Shown piece after piece: positions 1 through 8,020 of a stretch of DNA of 64,000 nucleotides (position 1 is the stretch's first letter; each line of letters opens with the position of its first letter). Origin of the DNA: Lachnoclostridium sp. An138 (GTDB lineage: Bacteria; Bacillota; Clostridia; Lachnospirales; Lachnospiraceae); the NCBI RefSeq assembly GCF_002160765.1, contig NZ_NFLF01000002.1:1-64000 (forward strand), read 5' to 3'. A program made the translations under genes and the position numbers. Under the pieces are notes generated by a model. That model was not told the origin of the DNA. It worked only from the letters and a program-made list of their open reading frames with translations, and searched no databases.

Positions 1-23
1 ACCGAACTGACATTCGGTTTTTT
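1..23 (+). terminator. Rho-independent terminator at left edge
   Basis: A 6-bp stem (ACCGAA/TTCGGT) with a 6-nt loop is followed by a run of T on the plus strand. It would end a plus-strand transcript coming from outside the window. Confidence 0.6.
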
Positions 24-332
24 GAAATACATACCGAAGGTCTATTAAAGTTACCCTTTTTTCTGAAAAACACATCAAAATCATCTTCAAAAAGTTCTTG
101 ACATATCACCAGAATGCTTCGTATCAGTGGAATGTACATTCTACTTATTAGACCATATAATGAGGGACTTGGATACATGAAAAATAAAAAATAAATGGGA
201 GCCTGCCGCATGGGAACAGCACGACGGCAAAATCATACCGTTTTCACACAATAAAACAGCGCCCTGCACACAGCAGAACCCTGTCCACTGTATACCGGCG
301 CCGTTTTTTCTTCACGTTTTTCTGATGTATTC
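24..332. other. Intergenic region, no gene seen
   Basis: I see no supported coding region here. A TTGACA at 98-103 lacks a convincing -10 at the right distance, and a TATAAT at 156-161 lacks a good -35. Facing GCGCC and GGCGCC arms between about 265 and 316, with T-rich sequence on both sides, may form a loose terminator for the minus-strand gene that ends at 333. Confidence 0.4.
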
Positions 333-1283
333 TTATAAAATATTCAGTTCTTTCATCAATTTCTTCTGATAGTCTCTGTCTCGCAGGGCTCTTTGCAAAT
401 CCTCCATGCGATCTGATTCCAGCAGCTTCTTCATCAGAAGAAGCGCTCTGTCTTCTCCCTGCTCTATTCCCTGTTCTATCCCCTGTTTAAAGCCTTCTGC
501 CCTTCCTTCCTCCAGTCCAAGCTCAATCGCTTCTTTTCGGAGATATTCTCTTTCCGCTTTCTCATCATATTCTGTCAACAGCATGTTCCGCACCTCCATC
601 TTACTTTTGCTCAGAATATCAGCCAGTATCCCCTGTTCTATGCAGGTGTTCATTGCCTGATCCACAGCGTCCTCCAGCATCATCCCTTTCCGTAAATTCC
701 GGCGGATTTCCTCGATGAACGCAGAATAGTCCCTTAATCTGGGGCAGCGCTCCATAACTGCCTGATTATGTCCATGGTTAATGTTTAGAACGAGAACTCT
801 GCATTCCAGGCTGGGAGTTTCGTCCTTTTTCTGTCCCAGAAAAGAATCTGAAAGTAAAAGCTGTGTCTGATCAGGTTCCTCTTTTGTACCGTTGTAGAAT
901 ACCACATATCTGGGAAATGGAAGCGGAAGCCTTTTCCCGATTCCGGTCAGGCGGTATCCGTTCTTCTTCAGATATCTCTGATATAAATCGGAAAAATAGA
1001 ACAGGCCCCGCAGAGGCATGTTTTCGTTCCAGGTGCTCTGATGCTCATACAGATTTATGGAAGAGCACAGCAGAAAGGAAAGATCGTTTTTCATGCCCAG
1101 ATAAAGCACATTTTCCAGCGTATTGATTTCCAGTTCCTTTGTATCTTTGTAATCTGTTCCGTTTATCGCATTGTACAGCTCCAGCAAATCCTTTTTATCA
1201 TGAAAGACAAAGCGAAACAGCCTGTCCTTGTATCTGCGGTTTATCTTCTGTATGGTTTTAAAATAATACCGCTTTTTTGCCAC
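333..1283 (-). CDS. Rpn/PD-(D/E)XK nuclease family protein (transposase-like)
   Basis: A 316-residue protein resembling the Rpn (recombination-promoting nuclease) / PD-(D/E)XK 'putative transposase' families common in Lachnospiraceae. The likely catalytic core is in the first 100 residues: an Asp in GMKNDLSF, followed by E-x-Q in YEHQST. The C-terminal third is helical and charged, with a repeated G-I-E-Q/E-G segment (EGFKQGIEQGIEQGED) typical of these proteins. The start is a GTG with GGAG about 11 nt upstream. It stands alone with no operon partner. Rpn proteins cleave DNA and stimulate RecA-independent recombination; many family members have no proven role, so function here is by family only. 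A second, distinct family member lies at 58984-59985. Confidence 0.75.
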   Translation of the reverse strand: MAKKRYYFKTIQKINRRYKDRLFRFVFHDKKDLLELYNAINGTDYKDTKELEINTLENVLYLGMKNDLSFLLCSSINLYEHQSTWNENMPLRGLFYFSDLYQRYLKKNGYRLTGIGKRLPLPFPRYVVFYNGTKEEPDQTQLLLSDSFLGQKKDETPSLECRVLVLNINHGHNQAVMERCPRLRDYSAFIEEIRRNLRKGMMLEDAVDQAMNTCIEQGILADILSKSKMEVRNMLLTEYDEKAEREYLRKEAIELGLEEGRAEGFKQGIEQGIEQGEDRALLLMKKLLESDRMEDLQRALRDRDYQKKLMKELNIL

Positions 1284-1590
1284 TCAGTCAGCTTCTCCTC
1301 TCATTATACGTTTTCAGCGTCTGTTTTGCAAGATTGGAAAACGACAGTCAAGGGCATCATCTCCTTTATTTCCGCAGGGTATTGAACTGCTGCGTGATAT
1401 GGAACTGAATTCTCAGTTTCGGGAAATGGAAAACAGAATTGCTTTCCTCAGCAGACGCGCGGCCGGCTTCCAAATGGACTCAAAGCCTGCCCGCAGATCC
1501 AGAATTTTATGACATTTTCAGAATAGCACAGCCACGCCTGTCCTGCAAGCGGAAATGTGAGAAAAGTGAGAAAACGGCCGCGGAAAGACG
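1284..1590. other. Intergenic region with a possible coding remnant
   Basis: No complete gene is visible. A plus-strand frame ending with a TGA at 1510-1512 stays open back to about 1330 and encodes a protein-like stretch (IELLRDMELNSQF, then MENRIAFLSRR). It has no start codon with a ribosome binding site, so it may be the tail of a decayed gene or chance. Confidence 0.25.
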
Positions 1591-1664
1591 AAAATCCACC
1601 GGGGCGCTACTGTTCCGTCATCCGCAAAGATGTGGGACAAAGCTCTCTGCCCGGTGGATTTTTC
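1591..1664 (-). terminator. Terminator downstream of treC
   Basis: The arms AAAATCCACCGGG (1591 onward) and CCCGGTGGATTTTT (to about 1664) pair almost perfectly around a long loop of about 45 nt. It lies 14 nt beyond the treC stop codon. T/A runs on both sides allow termination on either strand. Confidence 0.6.
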
Positions 1665-1677
1665 TTTATACAATTCC

Positions 1678-3354
1678 TTACATGGTTTCCCTGTACCAAA
1701 CCATGGACTCATAGGGGCGGAGAGTCCACTCGCCGGTCTCCGAAGCCGGATTCTCGTCCGCATAGTTGGTTAAAACACAGCGGTATCCTTTCATGGAAAG
1801 ACCGGATTTCCAGGTGCACTCCTTCTCATAGAAATTATTCACCACAATCAGGTCCTGATTCTCATACGCCCGTCTGTAGGCCAATACCGACGGATGCTTC
1901 TCGGCCAGCGGCTCAAAGGAGCCATAGGCTATCACATCCAGGTCTTTTCTCATCTGTACCAGTTTCCGGTAATGGCTGAAAATGGAATTCTCATCCTCTG
2001 TCTGAGAGGCAGCATTGATGCGGTCATGGTTGGAATTGACGCCGATCCAGGGCTCCCGGGCGGAATCCGCGTCAGTAAAGCCTGCGTACCTGCTTCCATC
2101 CCACTGCATGGGCGTGCGGCCATTGTCGCGGGAATGAATCTGAACGATACGCAGAGCGTCCCGGGCTGCCAACCCTCTGTCCTGGAGGATCTGATAATAA
2201 TTCAGGCTTTCCACATCCCTAAACTGGCCAATCTCTGTGAAATCCGTATTGGTCATGCCGATTTCCTCACCCTGATAGATGTAGGGTGTGCCGCGCATAC
2301 AGTGAATCACGGTTCCCAGCATCTTTGCCGACTCTTTCCAGAGCCCTCCCTCGTCGCCGAAACGGGAAACCACACGGGGCTGATCATGATTGCACCAGAA
2401 TACAGCGTTCCATGCGTTATGCTCTTCCATCTTTGTCTGCCAGGTGAACAGGATATCCTTCAGCTTTCCGAAATCTGCCGGGACCAGAACCCATTTTTCA
2501 TTTCCCATAAAATCCACTTTCAGGTGATGGAAACTGAACACCATAGACAGCTCCTGAGTATCCGCGCCCGCATAGGAATAGCAGTTCTCAATGGAAGTGC
2601 TGGACATTTCGCCCACCGTAATGATCTCCGCGTCTGTTCCAAAGGTAGCCTGATTCAGTTCATGAAGATATTGATGCACATTGGGGCCGTCCGTGTAATA
2701 CTTCCGTCCGTCTCCAGTCTCATCATCCTCAAAGCACCTCTTGCTGATCAGATTCACGACGTCGAACCGGAAGCCTTTTACGCCCTTTGCCATCCAGAAA
2801 CGGATGACCTTCTGAAGCTCTTTTCTTACATTCTCATTATCCCAGTTCAGGTCCGGCTGGGTCACATGGAAAAGATGCAGGTAATACTCATCAAACTTCT
2901 CCACATACTCCCAGGCGTTTCCCCCGAACTTGCTCTCCCAGTTGGTGGGAGGCTCACCGTTCTCCTTTCCCTTGCGGAAGAAGAAGAAATCTTTGTAATA
3001 GGGATCTCCTTCCATGGCTTTACGGAACCACTCGTGGCGGCTGGATACATGGTTGAATACCATGTCAAACATCAGGCGGATGCCCCTCTTACCTGCCTCC
3101 GCAATCAGTTCCTCCAGATCCTCCATAGTGCCGTACCTGGGATCAATATTGTAATAGTCCTCTACATCATAGCCGTTGTCATTCTGGGGAGATACGAAAA
3201 ACGGAGTCATCCAGATATAATCCACGCCAAGCTTCTGAAGGTAATCCAGCTTTCCAATGACCCCACGCAGATCGCCCAGGCCATCGCCGTTGCTGTCGCA
3301 GAATGATTTCGGATAAATCTGATAAACCGTACTTTTCTTAAAATCCTGTGCCAT
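1678..3354 (-). CDS. treC: Trehalose-6-phosphate hydrolase (GH13 alpha-glucosidase)
   Basis: About 558 residues, the usual length for TreC / oligo-1,6-glucosidase GH13 enzymes, which cleave trehalose-6-phosphate to glucose and glucose-6-phosphate in the cytoplasm. GH13 motifs are all present: FDMVFNH near 96-102, nucleophile Asp in GFRFDVVN (about D198), acid/base Glu in VGEMSS (about E249) and the third Asp in NHDQPR (about D324). The start MAQDFKKS has AGAGGG upstream; the frame stays open further upstream to 3438 but that extension is unconserved. Upstream lies only a fragment of the PTS EIIA domain and a fragment of TreR, so the normal substrate supplier and regulator appear lost. An oligo-1,6-glucosidase role cannot be excluded by sequence alone. 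Confidence 0.85.
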   Translation of the reverse strand: MAQDFKKSTVYQIYPKSFCDSNGDGLGDLRGVIGKLDYLQKLGVDYIWMTPFFVSPQNDNGYDVEDYYNIDPRYGTMEDLEELIAEAGKRGIRLMFDMVFNHVSSRHEWFRKAMEGDPYYKDFFFFRKGKENGEPPTNWESKFGGNAWEYVEKFDEYYLHLFHVTQPDLNWDNENVRKELQKVIRFWMAKGVKGFRFDVVNLISKRCFEDDETGDGRKYYTDGPNVHQYLHELNQATFGTDAEIITVGEMSSTSIENCYSYAGADTQELSMVFSFHHLKVDFMGNEKWVLVPADFGKLKDILFTWQTKMEEHNAWNAVFWCNHDQPRVVSRFGDEGGLWKESAKMLGTVIHCMRGTPYIYQGEEIGMTNTDFTEIGQFRDVESLNYYQILQDRGLAARDALRIVQIHSRDNGRTPMQWDGSRYAGFTDADSAREPWIGVNSNHDRINAASQTEDENSIFSHYRKLVQMRKDLDVIAYGSFEPLAEKHPSVLAYRRAYENQDLIVVNNFYEKECTWKSGLSMKGYRCVLTNYADENPASETGEWTLRPYESMVWYRETM

Positions 3355-3430
3355 ATGATTTTCCCTCTCTATTCCCTCTCTGTTTCCTCTCAGTTTTCTC
3401 TCTGTTTCCTTCTGTCCGGTCCTGTATCTT

Positions 3431-3740
3431 TTATTCATAGGTGATAACCGTAGTCTCCGCTGCCTTCGCCTCTATGCCGGAATGCATCGCCACATTTTTC
3501 GCGTCTCCTTCACCGGTCACAATCAGCATCGTGGTCAGCGGATGGCCTGCCGCCCTGATCTTTTCCGGGTCAAACTGAATCAGAGGATCTCCCGCGCGGA
3601 CCTTCTGTCCCTCATCCACAAAGAGCTCGAAGCCGTCTCCGTTCATATCCACCGTATCGATTCCCACATGAATCAGAAGCTCCAGTCCGTTTGCCAGGGT
3701 CAGGCCGCAGGCATGGGAACCCAGCTCTACTACCTGCAGC
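3431..3740 (-). pseudogene. treP: Truncated treP: C-terminal part of PTS EIIA(Glc-type) domain
   Basis: The last roughly 100 residues match the Crr-like EIIA domain found at the C-terminus of trehalose PTS transporters: SHACGLTLANG, then LIHVGIDTV and a GDPLIQFD...AAGHPLTT segment. The EIIB and EIIC membrane domains and the start of EIIA are missing. Upstream of about 3740 the same frame stays open to 4039 but is only the antisense of a treR fragment. The active-site His region (LIHVGID) survives, but without the rest it cannot transport. It lies 76 bp upstream of treC in the same direction, as expected for a former treP-treC operon. The break position is accurate only to about 10-15 bases. 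Confidence 0.8.
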
Positions 3741-4081
3741 GGCTCCGGTATCTGGATGATGTCCCGCTGATCCTGGATCACAATTACTTTCTGAAAGAAC
3801 TGATGCCGGGACTGACCCCCGAAATCGCAGAGCATTCCATCTATGAGTATCTGGAGCAGACGCTTGGCTTCACTATCTCCACCAGCAAACGGACCATGAC
3901 CGTGGAGCGGGTCACACAGGTGGACGAAACCTATCTGGATATGAACGACTACAACTGCATGGCTGTCATCTCCAGCCAGACCTTCAACGCCGACGGCATT
4001 CAGTTTGAATACACCCAGTCCCGCCACCGCCCGGATCATTTTCAGTTTCAGGACGTGGCAGTCCGGAAAAAGAACAGCTGA
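3738..4081 (+). pseudogene. treR: Truncated treR: C-terminal half of UTRA effector domain
   Basis: From about 3738 to the TGA at 4079-4081 the plus strand encodes about 114 residues beginning LQRLRYLDDVP, which match the effector-binding UTRA domain of GntR-family trehalose repressors (motifs LEQTLGF, ERVTQV, IQFEYTQSR near the end). The winged-helix DNA-binding domain and the first part of UTRA are absent. Upstream sequence in this frame is antisense to the EIIA fragment. Treated as a pseudogene made by the same deletion that truncated treP. Confidence 0.8.
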
Positions 4082-4153
4082 TCATTTCTACGGGTGCCGC
4101 GCCGGAACCGGCCTTCATTTCCACGCTCAGATACTGAAACCGAGATACCGCGC

Positions 4154-4192
4154 AAAAAGCCCGCGGTCCGAAGTTCGGACCGCAGGCTTTTT
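4154..4192. terminator. Bidirectional terminator
   Basis: Near-perfect stem with arms AAAAAGCCcGCGGTCCGAA and TTCGGACCGCaGGCTTTTT. It separates the plus-strand treR fragment from the minus-strand gene ending at 4266 and carries T runs on both strands. Confidence 0.85.
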
Positions 4193-4265
4193 CCTTATAA
4201 AAACATATCCCGGAATATGGCACCGGTGCAGCGCCGCCGGGACATCCGTTCCCGGTCCCTGCTGC

Positions 4266-4583
4266 CTAATATAATATACGCATTTCTTCCGCATGGGTGA
4301 AGGCCAGATCCATACCCGCCATTCCCATGGCAAACAGGACAAGCAGAATCAGGAGAAATATAGCAGCCCCATCATACACCAGCTTTTCCTCAGCCCTCCG
4401 GCTGCTGGCCAGCACCTCAATTCCCAGCGAAATAAAAATCAGAGGCCACAGGCGGAAAATCAATTCGTAATCCAGAGCCGGAAAAATCATCCGAAGAAGG
4501 AACAGCGCGCCCATCACAACCAGGATCAGGCCAAAAGTAACAGTTCCCACTCTATGCGTTCGTATCGTCCGTTTCTCTTCCAT
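4266..4583 (-). CDS. Small membrane protein, LiaI/LiaF-TM-like (DUF5668-like)
   Basis: About 105 residues, starting MEEKRTIRT with AAAGGAGG 9 nt upstream. An upstream in-frame Met at 4604 is less likely because the ribosome binding site would lie inside the gene. Three hydrophobic helices are visible: VGTVTFGLILVVMGALFLL, LIFRLWPLIFISLGIEVLA and AAIFLLILLVLFAMGMAG. The layout resembles the LiaF N-terminal membrane domain. It is last in the sigma/anti-sigma operon and overlaps the preceding gene by about 32 nt, suggesting translational coupling. A role in sensing or buffering envelope stress is an inference from context only. Confidence 0.65.
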   Translation of the reverse strand: MEEKRTIRTHRVGTVTFGLILVVMGALFLLRMIFPALDYELIFRLWPLIFISLGIEVLASSRRAEEKLVYDGAAIFLLILLVLFAMGMAGMDLAFTHAEEMRILY

Positions 4584-5124
4584 CCTCTTCTTCCTCCTTT
4601 TCATCCAGAAGCTCCCGCTTCTTTCCGCGGATCATCCAGACACCTGCCACGATAATCGCGATACCAAGCACAGTCTGCGGAAGCCGGTAACTGAGTACAG
4701 AAACGAAATCCTGCATAAAATCCGGAATAATATACCAGATCAGATCCAGAAGATTATTCCACAAAATCGAAATGCCGATCAGAATCAGTACCACTGCAGC
4801 CAGCTTCCGATAACGGGACACGGTCATTTTATTCCAAAACTCCTTTCCGGAACCATCCAGATGAAACAGGTAATCATCTTCCAGCGCGTAAAACTCTTCG
4901 TCATCCATAGCTCTCAAATTGTGCGCATGGAAGAACGCGTAAAACCACACTACGATATCCGCCAATACAAAAATGCTCTGTCCAAAGAAGCCTCCTATAA
5001 TAAACAGACCGAAAAACAGGCCCATCAGGCTTACTCCCATTTTCATAAAGCCCATGTACATCTCCGCCGCTCCTGGCAGCAGAGAAAAAATAAATGTCCA
5101 GAATCCACTTTTTTTCTTTGTCAT
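4552..5124 (-). CDS. Multi-pass membrane protein (TM2-like N-terminus)
   Basis: 190 residues. The N-terminal 65 residues have two hydrophobic segments and the small-residue turn SLLPGAAEMYMGFMKMG typical of TM2-like domain proteins. A polar central region (DDEEFYALEDDYLFHLDG) follows, then two more helices near AAVVLILIGISILW and LPQTVLGIAIIVAGVWMI, and an acidic tail (EKEEEEDGRE). It begins 4 nt after the putative anti-sigma gene, so it belongs to the same operon. I do not recognise a specific function; membrane location in the sigma-factor circuit is inferred. Confidence 0.65.
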   Translation of the reverse strand: MTKKKSGFWTFIFSLLPGAAEMYMGFMKMGVSLMGLFFGLFIIGGFFGQSIFVLADIVVWFYAFFHAHNLRAMDDEEFYALEDDYLFHLDGSGKEFWNKMTVSRYRKLAAVVLILIGISILWNNLLDLIWYIIPDFMQDFVSVLSYRLPQTVLGIAIIVAGVWMIRGKKRELLDEKEEEEDGRETDDTNA

Positions 5125-5128
5125 ATCT

Positions 5129-5545
5129 CTAATCCTCCGTTTGACTGCTTATGTTCATATACCAGTTCATATTATTCAGCATCCGGTTCATGGTCCGCAT
5201 GCCCTGATTCAGCTTATTGCCAAGAGACTCCTCCTGCTGCACCGTAATTCCTGCGGTATTGCTCATATCCGGTATCTCTTTCGGCACCATCATCACCAGG
5301 AACAGCGCCATCACCACGGCCGCCCCTACCTTCAGGCTGTAATAGAGGAACTGAAGCTTTTTCGGAATCTGCCGTGTCTGCACCCGGAGCTGATAATCCA
5401 GACTCCTGGAGCGCTCCAGGATTTCCTGTTTCATGTGTGCCGGAGCAGGAATCAGTCCTTCGGCTTCTGCCTGTCGGATCAGCTGTTCTGTATAAGCGTC
5501 CAGCTCCTGCTTTGATAAGTTCTCTATCCTTCCGTCTGTCCTCAT
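5129..5545 (-). CDS. Putative anti-sigma factor (single-pass membrane)
   Basis: 138 residues. An N-terminal cytoplasmic segment of about 70 residues is followed by one transmembrane helix (VGAAVVMALFLVMMV) and an extracytoplasmic tail of about 45 residues rich in Asn and Met. The start overlaps the sigma-factor stop by 4 nt (ATGA), so the two are translationally coupled. Size, topology and position match ECF anti-sigma factors, but no zinc-binding (ZAS) motif H-x3-C-x2-C is present, so the assignment rests on context. Confidence 0.6.
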   Translation of the reverse strand: MRTDGRIENLSKQELDAYTEQLIRQAEAEGLIPAPAHMKQEILERSRSLDYQLRVQTRQIPKKLQFLYYSLKVGAAVVMALFLVMMVPKEIPDMSNTAGITVQQEESLGNKLNQGMRTMNRMLNNMNWYMNISSQTED

Positions 5546-6057
5546 ACGCTTCTCTCCTCCTTCTTTCCGTATTTTTTGCGAAGCATACCCCGCGCTCTGT
5601 AAATCTGTGTCTGCACCGTCTTCACATTGCGTTCTCTCTTTTCTGCAATCTCTCCCACATCCATCTCGTAGTAGTAATAGTCCAGTGCGATTTCATCATA
5701 GGGCGGTTTCAATTCCTTACATGCTCTGTAAAGCTCATCTCTGACCTCCCGAGCCAGACAGCTCTCCTCCGGCGACTCTGCCGTATCCTCCTGCCAGGAA
5801 AACCATTCATCCTCTGTAGGTACACTCCGTCTTCCGGCTGCTTTCAGGTAATCCAGGCACTTGTTCGTGGCTATTCTGCAGATCCATGCCTTTTCATGGC
5901 GTCCGTCAAAGGAGGAATATTTTTCATAAGCGGATAGAAATGTTTCCTGAGCCAAATCTTCCGCCGCAAAATAATCGCCCGTCATCTTGAAGCAGATTGA
6001 GAACACAAGACTCTGATATCTGTCTATCAGCTCTTCCAGTTTCTCATCCCTGTTAAT
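5542..6057 (-). CDS. ECF-type RNA polymerase sigma factor, non-canonical or frameshifted start
   Basis: Region 2 (LVFSICFKMTGDYFAAED, then AQETFLSAY) and region 4 (YDEIALDYYYYEMDVGEIAE, then VKTVQTQIYRARGMLRKK) of an ECF sigma factor are clear. The first conventional start in frame is a GTG at 6006, inside conserved region 2.1. The frame stays open back to a TGA at 6076-6078 and the extra residues look native (INRDEKLEELIDRYQS). No ATG, GTG or TTG occurs there. An ATT at 6055-6057 has AGGGGAGG at ideal distance, so I place the start there tentatively. Alternatively an ATG at 6060-6062, one frame away, shows a one-base deletion. First gene of a four-gene operon with its likely anti-sigma factor. 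Confidence 0.75.
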   Translation of the reverse strand: MNRDEKLEELIDRYQSLVFSICFKMTGDYFAAEDLAQETFLSAYEKYSSFDGRHEKAWICRIATNKCLDYLKAAGRRSVPTEDEWFSWQEDTAESPEESCLAREVRDELYRACKELKPPYDEIALDYYYYEMDVGEIAEKRERNVKTVQTQIYRARGMLRKKYGKKEERSV

Positions 6058-6178
6058 CTCATCCGCCTCCCCTCCTCACATATTACTTTTCCAGCTCTTG
6101 TTTTCTATTTCTTATTTTCTCCTGTTCATCTACTATAACGACAGCCGTTTTCCGATCTCTTCACTTTTTTCAAAAAAA

Positions 6179-6357
6179 TTTGGAGTTTTATATAAGCGGA
6201 CGGCTTTCGCCTTTCCTTATCCTGTGTTCGGACATTTCACGGACAGCTGTGTGCTCCCTGCCGGACCAAACGTCCGCAGGTATCCCACAGCTGTTCGCGA
6301 AAAGCCGGACACTTGGATTAAGGAAAGGCGAAAGCCTGGCCTATGTAAAACTCCAAA
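6179..6357. repeat. 179-bp imperfect palindromic (MITE-like) element
   Basis: Two arms of about 86 bp are inverted copies with a tiny centre: both begin TTTGGAGTTTTA from the outside, share GGCTTTCGCCTTTCCTTA and, nearer the centre, ACAGCTGTG. It fills most of the gene-free stretch 6079-6482 between yitT and the sigma operon. The element has no coding capacity of note. The rest of that gap shows nothing else I can support. Confidence 0.8.
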
Positions 6358-6482
6358 GTGTTTTGCGTGTCTTGTACATACTGCTGATACACAATATAGA
6401 AACAGCCAACCGCAGAACTCTTTCTTCTTTATCCTAATTCCCGGAGCAGTACAATACTTTCTGTCACTTTCTCCTATCTATC

Positions 6483-7409
6483 CTACGACAGATGCTTCTC
6501 AAATTTTCCTTCAACCGCTACATTCTCCTTGCTTACCAGAAACGCCGACGGATCTACCTGGCGCAGCTTGTGTTTCAAAGCCGAAAGCTCATGTTTGGAG
6601 ACTACCGTAAAGATAATGTTCGTCTCCTGGTTCGTGTAACCGCCTCTGGCTTCCCAGTAGGTCACGCCTCTGACCAGATCTGTCAGAATATAGGCCATAA
6701 CCCTCTGCGGCTCCTCCTTGGTAAAGATAAATACCCCTGTGCTGATGTTCTGGGTATGGGTTTTGTCCAGCGCCAGCGCGCTGGCGGCGCTGTAAATGAT
6801 ACAGTAAATGACAACCTTGATATCAAACAGCAGCGCGCAGGCCAGATAAATGCAGCAGTTTATGATCAGGTTCAGCCGCCCTACGCTGAATTCCTGACGG
6901 CGCTTTGTGATGAACATTCCCAGAATATCTGCGCCTCCGCTGCTGCCTCCGCCCCGGAGGGCAATTCCCATACCGGCGCCTGCCAGGATTCCACCCATCA
7001 GACTGGCAGTGATGGTATCCTCCACAAGCGGCGCTGCCGGAATCGGAATCAGTGTCAAAAACAGCGTCTGGCTGAAGATGCAGACAACGGTCCGGATAAA
7101 AAAGCCCCTGCCTATGGAAAAATAGGCCAGAAAGAACAGAGGAATATTCAGTACAAAGTTAATAATACCCGCTATATCCGTGCCGCCCATGCTGAAGTCT
7201 GTGTATCTTATCAAAAGAGTACGCAGAATCTGGCTGATTCCCATGACGCCGCCGCTGTAAAGATCCGCAGGCACGATAAAGGTATTGACGCCCACGGAAT
7301 AAATAAACATACCAACCACTGCTATCAGAAGCCGGACTACATCCTTTCTTTCAAGCTTCCAGAGCATATCGTCAGCCGATCGGTGCAGCTTTTTCCGCTC
7401 TCTGCTCAA
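6483..7409 (-). CDS. YitT family membrane protein (DUF161/DUF2179)
   Basis: 308 residues. Five to six hydrophobic segments follow a short charged N-terminus (VVRLLIAVVGMFIYSVGV, then GGVMGISQIL and GGSSGGADILG loop motifs characteristic of the YitT/YpjC family). The C-terminal domain of about 80 residues (TYWEARGGYTNQETNIIFTV) is the DUF2179 cytoplasmic domain. The role of this family is poorly defined; some members are linked to transport. The start overlaps the xpt stop by 4 nt, so the two form an operon. Confidence 0.85.
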   Translation of the reverse strand: MSRERKKLHRSADDMLWKLERKDVVRLLIAVVGMFIYSVGVNTFIVPADLYSGGVMGISQILRTLLIRYTDFSMGGTDIAGIINFVLNIPLFFLAYFSIGRGFFIRTVVCIFSQTLFLTLIPIPAAPLVEDTITASLMGGILAGAGMGIALRGGGSSGGADILGMFITKRRQEFSVGRLNLIINCCIYLACALLFDIKVVIYCIIYSAASALALDKTHTQNISTGVFIFTKEEPQRVMAYILTDLVRGVTYWEARGGYTNQETNIIFTVVSKHELSALKHKLRQVDPSAFLVSKENVAVEGKFEKHLS

Positions 7410-7972
7410 AATACCACCTTCCCGCCTTCAAAAGCTCTGATCCTGGCCTGGGCATATACCGGAATTCCCTGGCTTTCCAGCTTTTCTCTCCCCGGCTGGA
7501 ATGTCTTTTCAATCAGAACGCCGATCCCTGCCACTGTAGCGTGAGCCTTACGGATCAGGCGCACCGCGCCGGTAGCCGCTTCGCCGTTTGCCAGGAAATC
7601 ATCTACGATCAGCACATGATCGGAATCCGAGATATAATTTTTCGCAAGCGTCAGCCGGTAAGAGGTGTCTTTGGTATAAGATACCACTTCCGTCTGCCAA
7701 ACCTCTGTGCCGAGATTCTCCGCATTCTGTTTTTTCAGAATTACCAGAGGAACTTCCAGGGCTCTGGCCGTAAAAAGCGCCGGCGCGATTCCAGAGGCCT
7801 CTATCGTAAAAACCTTTGTCACTCCCTGCCCCCGGAAGTGCTCTGCCATATCCTTGCCCAGCTCTTCCATAAGGTTCACATCAACCTGATGGCTGACAAA
7901 ACTGTCCACCTTCAGGATATCGTCTCCCAGCACTTTCCCTTCCTGCAGTATTTTATCTTCCAGCAGCTTCAT
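7406..7972 (-). CDS. xpt: Xanthine phosphoribosyltransferase
   Basis: 188 residues from MKLLEDKILQEG, with AAAGGACAGG upstream. The PRPP-binding signature VLIVDDFLANGEAATG sits near residue 125, and the N-terminus (VDSFVSHQVDV) matches Bacillus Xpt, which converts xanthine plus PRPP to XMP in purine salvage. The upstream frame extends 9 codons to 7999 but the Met at 7972 fits family and ribosome binding site. I looked for a guanine riboswitch upstream and saw only tandem repeats and the sirtuin gene. Overlap with yitT by 4 nt hints at joint expression. Confidence 0.9.
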   Translation of the reverse strand: MKLLEDKILQEGKVLGDDILKVDSFVSHQVDVNLMEELGKDMAEHFRGQGVTKVFTIEASGIAPALFTARALEVPLVILKKQNAENLGTEVWQTEVVSYTKDTSYRLTLAKNYISDSDHVLIVDDFLANGEAATGAVRLIRKAHATVAGIGVLIEKTFQPGREKLESQGIPVYAQARIRAFEGGKVVF

Positions 7973-8020
7973 TTTCTGTCCTGTCCTTTCCCGTCGCAAA
8001 TCTGTCCCGACTGTCTTCTT

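Noticed and set aside
1894-3306. Plus-strand open frame of 470 codons opposite treC
   Set aside because: It is the complement of a gene with all GH13 motifs and shows no domain of its own; a codon-bias shadow.
3431-4039. Single 202-residue minus-strand protein across the treP/treR junction
   Set aside because: The first 100 residues are antisense to treR; only the C-terminal half is EIIA, so I call two pseudogene fragments instead.
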